Source: Marinobacter koreensis
GTDB lineage: Bacteria > Pseudomonadota > Gammaproteobacteria > Pseudomonadales > Oleiphilaceae
DNA: 64,000 bases
Direction: 5' to 3'
Assembly: GCF_023156285.1 (NCBI RefSeq)
Contig: NZ_JAKZAJ010000001.1
Coordinates: 930,001 to 994,000, forward strand
Shown one piece after another: positions 57,576 to 64,000 of this stretch; position 1 is the stretch's first letter, and each line of letters starts with the position of its first letter. The position numbers and the translations under genes are program-made. The notes below the pieces were generated by a model, which saw nothing but the letters and a program-made list of their open reading frames with translations, was not told the origin of the DNA and made no database searches.

Positions 57576-58202
57576 GTGTTCGAGTTGTTGAAAGCTGGCG
57601 GCATTATGATGGTGCCCATTGTTGCCTGTTCCGTACTGGCCCTCGCCATCATTCTGGAACGTTTCTGGACCCTGCGGGCGTCTCGGGTTGCTCCGCCCCA
57701 GACGATCAATGAGCTCTGGCGCTGGATCAAGAAAAAGGATCTCAATGGCCGGAAGCTCAAGGCTCTCCAGGCTTCTTCACCGCTGGGGCGCATCCTGGCT
57801 GGCGGACTGCTGAATGCCAAGCACGGCCGCGATATCATGAAGGAAAGCATCGAACACGAGGCCAGTCAGGTCATCCACGACCTCGAGCGTTTCCTGAACC
57901 CCCTCGGAACGGTCGCAACGATTTCGCCGCTGCTCGGTCTTCTGGGCACCGTTATCGGTATGATCAAGGTGTTCGCCGAGATTCAGCTGGCGGGTGTCGG
58001 CAACGCGGGAAATCTGGCCGGCGGTATCTCCGAGGCGCTGATTACCACGGCTGCGGGCCTGAGTGTGGCGATTCCGGCCCTTATATGTCATCGCTACTTC
58101 ATCCGTCGGGTGGATGAGCTGGTGGTCAATATGGAGCAGGAAGCGGTCAAGCTCGTCGAGGTTGTCCACGGAGACCGCGAAATCGACGTGGAAGGAGCCT
58201 GA
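57576..58202 (+). CDS. exbB: MotA/TolQ/ExbB-type proton channel protein
   Basis: 208 residues, GTG start with CAGGGAG upstream. Three membrane segments (about 6-24, 107-130, 150-172) and the family motif ATISPLLGLLGTVIGMIKVF. It pairs with the next gene as an ExbBD/TolQR motor; the cargo (TonB, TolA or other) is not encoded here. A homologous pair sits beside comEC in Pseudomonas. Confidence 0.9.
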   Translation: MFELLKAGGIMMVPIVACSVLALAIILERFWTLRASRVAPPQTINELWRWIKKKDLNGRKLKALQASSPLGRILAGGLLNAKHGRDIMKESIEHEASQVIHDLERFLNPLGTVATISPLLGLLGTVIGMIKVFAEIQLAGVGNAGNLAGGISEALITTAAGLSVAIPALICHRYFIRRVDELVVNMEQEAVKLVEVVHGDREIDVEGA

Positions 58203-58207
58203 ACACC

Positions 58208-58636
58208 GTGAAGTTCAAGCGCCAGAGAAGTCAGGAGGTCGGGGTCGACCTGACGCCACTGATTGATGTGGTTTTCCTGCTGCTGATTTTCTTTATGGTT
58301 TCGACGACGTTCACCCGGGAAAGCCACCTTGAGGTGGAGCTGCCCGAGGCAAGTGGCGAACCGGCGAAACCTTCCGAAACCCAACAGATTGATGTGGTAA
58401 TCAACGCCCAGGGCCAATACACCCTTAATGACCGGGTCCTCGTCAACAATCGCCGCGAAACCCTTGAGCGGGGCGTTCGTGAGCTGGCCAAAGGCGACCA
58501 TACCCTGCCATTCATCATCACTGCGGATGCGCGTACCCCCCACGAATTCGTGGTCCGTGCGATGGATGTTGCTGGCCGCCTTGGTTTTGCCAAGTTGAGC
58601 ATCACCACGGAGCGGGAGGCGGATTCGGGTGAGTGA
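58208..58636 (+). CDS. exbD: ExbD/TolR-type biopolymer transport protein
   Basis: 142 residues, GTG start. The single membrane helix contains the proton-carrying Asp in DLTPLIDVVFLLLIFFMVS. A periplasmic beta domain follows. It is 5 bp after exbB and overlaps msbA by 8 bp, so envelope motor and lipid A flippase are co-translated. Confidence 0.92.
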   Translation: MKFKRQRSQEVGVDLTPLIDVVFLLLIFFMVSTTFTRESHLEVELPEASGEPAKPSETQQIDVVINAQGQYTLNDRVLVNNRRETLERGVRELAKGDHTLPFIITADARTPHEFVVRAMDVAGRLGFAKLSITTEREADSGE

Positions 58637-60401
58637 TCTGGAAACATCTGCGCCGGTTCCCAGGGACCGGGGCAGCTGGGAAACCTATAAACGTCTGCTG
58701 TCCTATGCGAGGCCCTTCTGGCTCGCATTCCTTCTCGCCGTTATTGGCAACATGATCTATGCCGGTGCGTCCACGGGCATGGCTGCGGCGATGGAGTATG
58801 TTATTGCGGCTGTCGAGAATCCCACCGACCAGAACCGGCTGCAGCTCACCTTGCTGATTGTGGGTGTGTTCGGTGCCCGGGGACTCGGCACCTATATGAG
58901 CACCTATTTCATCAATTACGTGGGTCGTCACGTCATCAACGCCTTGCGGGCTGATCTGTTCAACCGGCTCATGGCCCTGCCTTCCCGGTATTTTGATGAC
59001 AACGCCTCGGGGCGGCTGGTGTCGAAGCTGACCTTCAACGTGGAGCAGGTTGCCGAGGCCACCACCAATGCGGTGACCACAGCCCTGAGGGAAGGCCTGA
59101 CGGTTCTGGGGCTGCTTGGCTTCATGCTGTACACCAACTGGAAGCTGACCCTGCTGTTCCTCACCGTCGGCCCGATTATTGGTGCGGTGGTCAGTTACGC
59201 CAGCAAGCGCTTCCGTCGCATCAGTCGTCGCATTCAGGGATCCATGGGTGACATCACCCACGTCGCGTCCGAATCCATCAGTGGCTACCGGGTGGTCCGG
59301 ACCTTCGGCGGCGAACCCTACGAGCGGGAGCGGTTCCGCGAGGTGAACGACCGGAACCTGACCCAGAGCCTGAAAATGGCGGCTACCCAGGCCACCAGTG
59401 TGCCGGTGATCCAGGTGCTCGTGGCGATTGCGATCGCGGGTCTTGTCTGGATGATGTTGGCTCCGGAGATCCGTGGTGAGATGACAACGGGGCAGCTGGT
59501 TGCTTTCCTGACGGCTGCGACCACCATGGCCAAACCGATCCGACAGGTAACCAACATACACGCCAAGATCCAGAAAGGTGTGGCTGCGGCATACGACGTT
59601 TTTGAAACCATTGATGAGAAGCCGGAAGAGGACCCGGGCACCTATGCGCCGGAACGGGTCTCGGGTGATATTGACTTCGATGACGTGTCGTTCCGGTACC
59701 GGGATCAGCTCGATAACGTGCTGGATGGCATCTCGATTTCCATACCGGCGGGCCAGAGCGTGGCGCTGGTCGGTCGTTCGGGTAGTGGCAAGTCCACCCT
59801 GGTCAGTCTTCTGCCGCGCTTTTATGACCATACCGGCGGTGACATCCGGATCGACGGGCATTCGCTCCGTGAGTATTCCCTGAAATCGCTGAGGGCCCAG
59901 ATTGCGCTGGTGACCCAGAGCGTCGTGCTGTTCAACGATACCATCGCTGCCAACATTGCCTATGGTGTGCTCCGGGACTGCAGTCGGGAAGAGATCCGTG
60001 CCGCCGCCGATCAGGCTCATGCGCTGGAATTCATCGACCGTATGCCCCAGGGGCTGGACACCATGATCGGTGACAACGGTGTGATGTTGTCCGGCGGTCA
60101 GCGACAGCGGCTGGCAATTGCCCGGGCCCTGCTCAAGGACGCGCCGATCCTGATCCTCGACGAGGCGACCTCTGCGCTGGATACCGAGTCTGAACGTCAT
60201 ATCCAGGAAGCATTGGAAACCGTGATGCAGGGCCGTACCACCCTGGTGATCGCCCACAGGCTGTCAACGATCGAAAAGGCCGACCGGATACTGGTGATGG
60301 ATCAGGGTCGGATCGTCGAGTCCGGCCGCCACGAGGATCTGTTGGCCCAGGGTGGTGCCTACGCCCAGTTGCATCAGATGCAGTTCAGCGAGCAGGCATG
60401 A
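58629..60401 (+). CDS. msbA: Lipid A/LPS flippase MsbA
   Basis: 590 residues, GTG start. Six membrane helices (about 25-310) then the ATPase domain: Walker A GRSGSGKSTLVSLL, signature LSGGQRQRLAIARAL, Walker B ILILDEATSALD. MsbA moves core-lipid A across the inner membrane. It overlaps lpxK by 4 bp, the conserved msbA-lpxK order. Confidence 0.96.
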   Translation: MSDLETSAPVPRDRGSWETYKRLLSYARPFWLAFLLAVIGNMIYAGASTGMAAAMEYVIAAVENPTDQNRLQLTLLIVGVFGARGLGTYMSTYFINYVGRHVINALRADLFNRLMALPSRYFDDNASGRLVSKLTFNVEQVAEATTNAVTTALREGLTVLGLLGFMLYTNWKLTLLFLTVGPIIGAVVSYASKRFRRISRRIQGSMGDITHVASESISGYRVVRTFGGEPYERERFREVNDRNLTQSLKMAATQATSVPVIQVLVAIAIAGLVWMMLAPEIRGEMTTGQLVAFLTAATTMAKPIRQVTNIHAKIQKGVAAAYDVFETIDEKPEEDPGTYAPERVSGDIDFDDVSFRYRDQLDNVLDGISISIPAGQSVALVGRSGSGKSTLVSLLPRFYDHTGGDIRIDGHSLREYSLKSLRAQIALVTQSVVLFNDTIAANIAYGVLRDCSREEIRAAADQAHALEFIDRMPQGLDTMIGDNGVMLSGGQRQRLAIARALLKDAPILILDEATSALDTESERHIQEALETVMQGRTTLVIAHRLSTIEKADRILVMDQGRIVESGRHEDLLAQGGAYAQLHQMQFSEQA

Positions 60402-61456
60402 GTTCTCTGGTGGACCGGCTCTGGTACGGTGAGGGCCGTCCTCTTCGGTGGCTGGCACCGCTGGCATGGCTGTACAGGGCCGTTGCCGAATCGCGTCGGC
60501 GCAAGGCCTGGGATCGACGCAATGCCTCTCTTCCCGTTCCGGTTGTGGTGGTTGGCAACATCACCGTCGGCGGAACCGGCAAATCGCCGCTTACGGCGCG
60601 ACTGGTGCGTGAGATGCGTGTCGCCGGCTGGCAACCGGTTATTCTGAGCCGGGGTTATGGTGGCAAATCCGATCATTACCCCCTGGCTGTGGATGCCGAT
60701 ACCGATCCCTCGCTGGCCGGAGACGAGCCGGTGATGCTGGCACAGGCCACCGGTGTTCCCGTCGTGGTGGATCCGCAAAGGCTGCGGGGCGCCGAATTTG
60801 CATTGTCCCGGTCCCTTGGCGATGTCCTGATCTGTGACGATGGATTGCAGCACTACGCGCTGCCAAGGGATATCGAGCTGGCCGTTTTTGACGGTGCAAG
60901 GGGCATTGGCAATGGCGCGTTGATACCGGTCGGTCCGTTGCGTGAACCGGTCTCCCGACTGTCCGGTGTCGATTTTGTCCTGGTCAACGGCGCCGCGGTG
61001 ACGGATGGTGAGGAGCGGCTGGAGAATTTTGCGGGGGTCGAACACCCGGAACTGTTTGCGATGCGTCTTGTGCCATCTGCCCTGATCAACCTCGCGACTT
61101 CTGACGAGTTGTCTCCGGGCGCTCTAAGCGGAAAGGAGGTTCGGGCTGTTGCCGGCATCGGCAATCCGCATCGTTTTTTTGAAACACTCCGGGCACTCGG
61201 TGCAGCCGTCCGCGAGGCACCGTTTCCGGATCATCACGACTTCAAGCCCGGGGACCTTTCGGCCGGTCCGGATGAGTGGCTGGTGATGACGGCGAAAGAC
61301 GCCGTAAAATGTCGGCAATTTGCGTCTGAACAGGCATGGTATTTGTTGGTGGAAGCCGATCTGCCGGAGGCGTTTCTCCAGAGCTTCCTCGAGCGACTTC
61401 GGGAGTGTGCCGAACAACTGATGGATTCGAACCCTATGAGAGTGGATCATGGATAA
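60398..61456 (+). CDS. lpxK: Tetraacyldisaccharide 4'-kinase LpxK
   Basis: 352 residues. Phosphorylates the 4' position of lipid A precursor. The P-loop is [17 protein letters not shown] and the catalytic Asp pair is in [13 protein letters not shown]. An N-terminal amphipathic segment should attach it to the membrane. It overlaps the Trm112-like gene by 8 bp. Confidence 0.96.
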   Translation: MSSLVDRLWYGEGRPLRWLAPLAWLYRAVAESRRRKAWDRRNASLPVPVVVVGNITVGGTGKSPLTARLVREMRVAGWQPVILSRGYGGKSDHYPLAVDADTDPSLAGDEPVMLAQATGVPVVVDPQRLRGAEFALSRSLGDVLICDDGLQHYALPRDIELAVFDGARGIGNGALIPVGPLREPVSRLSGVDFVLVNGAAVTDGEERLENFAGVEHPELFAMRLVPSALINLATSDELSPGALSGKEVRAVAGIGNPHRFFETLRALGAAVREAPFPDHHDFKPGDLSAGPDEWLVMTAKDAVKCRQFASEQAWYLLVEADLPEAFLQSFLERLRECAEQLMDSNPMRVDHG

Positions 61457-61637
61457 AAAGCTGATAGCCCTGCTGGCGTGCCCCGTCTGCAAGGGCGACC
61501 TCAAACTGAACCGGGAAAAGACCGAGCTGACCTGTTATCAGGACGGAATGGCGTTCCCGATTCGTGAAAGCATTCCAGTGATGTTGGCCAACGAGGCGAG
61601 GACGCTGACGTCCGATGAGCGCCTCGACAAGCACTGA
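61449..61637 (+). CDS. Trm112-family zinc-ribbon-like protein
   Basis: 62 residues. [13 protein letters not shown] and [13 protein letters not shown] carry three Cys where a full zinc ribbon would have four, as in other YcaR-type members. The family is always found between lpxK and kdsB but its role in bacteria is unclear. Start ATG 61449 overlaps lpxK. Confidence 0.93.
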   Translation: MDKKLIALLACPVCKGDLKLNREKTELTCYQDGMAFPIRESIPVMLANEARTLTSDERLDKH

Positions 61638-61661
61638 TACAGAGTAGGGAAGCGAAGCACC

Positions 61662-62450
61662 ATGTCTTTTACCGTCGTCATTCCGGCCCGTTATGCGTCC
61701 AGTCGGCTACCCGGCAAGCCACTTGCCGATATTGCCGGTAAGCCTATGATTCAGCATGTCTGTGAACGCGCCCGGGAGAGTGACGCTGCCCAGGTGGTGG
61801 TGGCCACAGACGACGAGCGTATCCGCGATGCCTGTGCGGCGTTTGGTGCGGAGGTGGTCATGACCTCGCCGGATCATGCCAGCGGCACCGATCGCCTGGA
61901 GGAGGTGGTGCGGCAACTCGGCCTGGACAACGACCACCGAATCATCAATGTGCAGGGTGACGAGCCCCTGATTCCGCCGGTCCTGATCAACCAGGTGGCC
62001 GAGAATCTGGACCGTTATCCGGAAGCGGCAATTGCGACCCTGTGTGAACGACTCCATGACATGGACTCCGTATTCAATCCGAACGTGGTCAAAGTGGTAT
62101 TTGACCAGCAGGGTATGGCGCACTATTTCAGCCGTGCGCCGATTCCCTGGGCCCGTGACCACTGGCCCGCAGGAATCCGGCCCGAAAGGGGCGACGTTTC
62201 TCTCCCCGAGGGCATTGGCTATTTCCGTCACATCGGAATCTATGGCTATCGGGCAAGTGTGCTGAGAGACTTTGTGGCCTGGCCGGTGGCGCCTACAGAG
62301 CGCGCCGAGTCGCTGGAACAGTTGCGGGCGCTCTACCATGGTGCCCAAATTCATGTCGATATTGCGTCCGTAATACCGCCGGCCGGTGTGGATACCGAGG
62401 CCGATCTGGATCGGGTTCGCGCGTGGCTGGCTTCGACTCGGGAGGAATAG
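61662..62450 (+). CDS. kdsB: CMP-Kdo synthetase KdsB
   Basis: 262 residues. Activates Kdo for the LPS inner core. The N-terminal [20 protein letters not shown], the [11 protein letters not shown] block and the RAPIPWARD block define it. It begins 24 bp after the Trm112-like gene and its stop adjoins the phosphatase start. Confidence 0.97.
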   Translation: MSFTVVIPARYASSRLPGKPLADIAGKPMIQHVCERARESDAAQVVVATDDERIRDACAAFGAEVVMTSPDHASGTDRLEEVVRQLGLDNDHRIINVQGDEPLIPPVLINQVAENLDRYPEAAIATLCERLHDMDSVFNPNVVKVVFDQQGMAHYFSRAPIPWARDHWPAGIRPERGDVSLPEGIGYFRHIGIYGYRASVLRDFVAWPVAPTERAESLEQLRALYHGAQIHVDIASVIPPAGVDTEADLDRVRAWLASTREE

Positions 62451-62930
62451 ATGAGTGAGCCGGTGAAGGTTCTGTTCGTGTGTCTGGGAAATATCTGTCG
62501 GTCGCCAAGTGCGGAAGGTGTGTTCCGGCAGCTGGTTGGGCAGGCTGGCCTGGCAGACCGTATTCACATAGATTCGTGTGGCACGGGCAACTGGCACGTG
62601 GGCAAGGCACCCGATGCGCGGGCGTTGGCCGCAGCCCGTCAACGGGGAATCGATATCAGTGACCTTCGGGCCCGCCAGATCACCGAACAGGATCTCGACC
62701 GCTACGACTATGTAATGGTCATGGACCGGCAGAACCTGGCGGATGTAAAGGATCTCTGGCATCAGAACGGCGGGACCGAGCCGGCGCTGTTTCTGAGCTT
62801 CGGGACCAGTTCCCACAAGGAAGTCCCCGATCCCTATTACGGGGGAGAGGAAGGATTCGAGCAGGTGCTGGACCTGATCCAGGACGCCGGAGAAGGGTTG
62901 CTGAATGACATCCGGGAGCGGATCGGTTGA
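62451..62930 (+). CDS. Low-molecular-weight protein-tyrosine phosphatase
   Basis: 159 residues. The P-loop is VCLGNICRSPSAEG (CX5R) and the general acid is the Asp in VPDPYYGGEEGFE. Such enzymes often counter tyrosine kinases of polysaccharide export; here it lies between kdsB and murB, a conserved Pseudomonas order, with no kinase nearby. It overlaps murB by 4 bp. Confidence 0.94.
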   Translation: MSEPVKVLFVCLGNICRSPSAEGVFRQLVGQAGLADRIHIDSCGTGNWHVGKAPDARALAAARQRGIDISDLRARQITEQDLDRYDYVMVMDRQNLADVKDLWHQNGGTEPALFLSFGTSSHKEVPDPYYGGEEGFEQVLDLIQDAGEGLLNDIRERIG

Positions 62931-63979
62931 ATCACCCGTTATCGATACGCGAGTTCGTCGATCTCAAGGCATTGAACACCCTCGGCGTTGAGGCAAACGC
63001 CCGTTATTTTCTGGATCTGGAACATGAAGAGCAGGTGCCACTTGCCCTGGATTGGGCAGCCGATCGCGATCTTGAGGTGCTGATCCTCGGTGGTGGCAGT
63101 AACCTGGTGTTCGCCGGTGAATTCCCGGGCCTGGTCATTCACATTGCCAACCTTGGCAGGCATTGGGAGCGGGTGGATGGCGATGAAGCGACGCTGGTGC
63201 TTGCGGCGGGCGAGAACTGGCATGAATCCGTGCTGTACGCCGCCAGTTCCGGTTATCGGGGGGTTGAAAACCTCGCCCTGATTCCGGGAACAGCCGGCGC
63301 AGCGCCGGTTCAGAACATCGGCGCCTACGGCGTCGAGTTGTGCGATACCCTGGAATCCGTCACCGCGTATGATCGCAAAGCCCGGCAGTGGTGTTGCCTG
63401 GATGCGGGGGAGTGCCGGTTTGCCTACCGGGACAGCCTGTTCAAACACGAGCCCGGGCGTTATCTGATCACCGCGATCCGACTGCGCCTGTCTCGTGGTC
63501 GTCCGCTCCAGCTGGGTTATCGGGATCTGGAGGAATACCTTGCCAACCTGCCGCAGAAGAACCTGGATCCCCTGGCGGTCGCAGAGGCGGTCATGGCGAT
63601 TCGGCGCCGGAAACTCCCGGATCCCCTTCAATTGCCGAACGCAGGCAGTTTTTTCAAGAATCCGGTGATCACCGATGCTGTGTATGAGGCTCTGAAGGAG
63701 ACCTATCCGGAGATGCCGGCCTATCCCCAGCCGAACGGTGTGAAAGTGGCAGCTGCATGGCTGATTGATCAATCTGGCTGGAAGGGTTACCGGAACCAGC
63801 GTGTGGGTGTCCACAATCGCCAGGCGCTGGTATTGATCAATCATTCCGGTGGCAGCGGTGCCGATATCCTGGCACTGGCGGCAAGGATTCGGGCCTCGGT
63901 GTGGGAAAGGTTCGGTATTGAGCTTGAAATGGAGCCCGGCGTGGTGGGTGGCGACGGGCTCCCTTCGGTCAGCGTTTGA
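62927..63979 (+). CDS. murB: UDP-N-acetylenolpyruvoylglucosamine reductase MurB
   Basis: 350 residues, FAD enzyme of the long MurB type. ILGGGSNLVFA, IPGTAGAAPVQNIGAYGVEL, and NAGSFFKNP with the catalytic Ser are present. It makes UDP-MurNAc, the first committed peptidoglycan sugar. Start is TTG or GTG-like: codon 62927 is TTG at the overlap with the phosphatase stop. Confidence 0.96.
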   Translation: MNHPLSIREFVDLKALNTLGVEANARYFLDLEHEEQVPLALDWAADRDLEVLILGGGSNLVFAGEFPGLVIHIANLGRHWERVDGDEATLVLAAGENWHESVLYAASSGYRGVENLALIPGTAGAAPVQNIGAYGVELCDTLESVTAYDRKARQWCCLDAGECRFAYRDSLFKHEPGRYLITAIRLRLSRGRPLQLGYRDLEEYLANLPQKNLDPLAVAEAVMAIRRRKLPDPLQLPNAGSFFKNPVITDAVYEALKETYPEMPAYPQPNGVKVAAAWLIDQSGWKGYRNQRVGVHNRQALVLINHSGGSGADILALAARIRASVWERFGIELEMEPGVVGGDGLPSVSV

Positions 63980-64000
63980 TCAGAGGCCCTTGCGCGGTGA
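63980..64000 (-). CDS. Possible 3' end of a convergent gene at the window edge
   Basis: On the minus strand a TGA stop immediately follows murB and the six codons before it read SPRKGL. From memory, murB in Pseudomonas faces rne (RNase E). Six codons cannot prove a gene; this is inference from gene order. Confidence 0.3.
   Translation of the reverse strand, partial: SPRKGL

Noticed and set aside
58602..60257. 551-codon open frame antisense to msbA
   Set aside because: msbA motifs are complete on the plus strand; the antisense product is His/Gln/Arg-rich shadow sequence.

Overview
The window looks like an ordinary chromosomal segment of a marine gammaproteobacterium close to Marinobacter. 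It is GC-rich and densely coded. Its gene order in several blocks matches what I recall of Pseudomonas aeruginosa, and it carries a cbb3 oxidase cluster, FadL-type and 7TM-DISM proteins, and LPS genes of the usual gammaproteobacterial kind. I see no phage, insertion sequence, CRISPR array, rRNA gene or complete tRNA gene. About 71 protein genes are supported.

Region by region. 1-5.5 kb: the 3' end of an SLC13 anion transporter, then an envelope cluster (periplasmic C39-type cysteine protease, outer-membrane barrel with an N-terminal helical segment, FadL-family channel, MalM-domain lipoprotein). This cluster is the best candidate in the window for a poorly described system. 5.5-7.9 kb: a TetR / J-domain / polysaccharide-deacetylase operon. 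8-17.6 kb: ttcA, then the complete ccoNOQP-ccoGHIS-TauE cytochrome cbb3 locus with an FNR/ANR-type promoter. 17.7-24 kb: Tex30-like hydrolase, diguanylate cyclase, rlmM, a monooxygenase-like protein, a TusA-like protein, dsbD. 24-28 kb: epmC, rhlB, pdxB, htpX. 28-34 kb: a conserved hypothetical gene, alaA, then an OspR/OhrR-type peroxide module (glutathione peroxidase plus MarR regulator with a perfect operator) and a SagS-like hybrid kinase. 34-42 kb: a LysR regulator and a long leftward run rluE-nudix-mnmA-hflD-purB-roxA-GNAT. 42-48 kb: an N-degron block (cspD, clpS, clpA, infA, bpt, aat) and trxB. 48-51 kb: agmatine-to-putrescine genes with an orphan MoxR ATPase. 51-64 kb: a small exported protein, a PilZ protein, lolC-lolD (one permease only), DUF2062, comEC, exbBD, msbA, lpxK, a Trm112-like protein, kdsB, a low-molecular-weight phosphatase, murB.

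Several themes connect the genes. Envelope biogenesis is served by Lol, MsbA/LpxK/KdsB and MurB. Low-oxygen respiration is served by cbb3 and its maturation genes. N-end-rule proteolysis has ClpS/ClpA and both N-terminal transferases within 5 kb. Thiol and peroxide homeostasis is served by DsbD, TrxB, Gpx and OspR. Many convergent neighbours overlap at their 3' ends, by up to 62 bp. Function calls rest on motifs and family recall; no database search was run.
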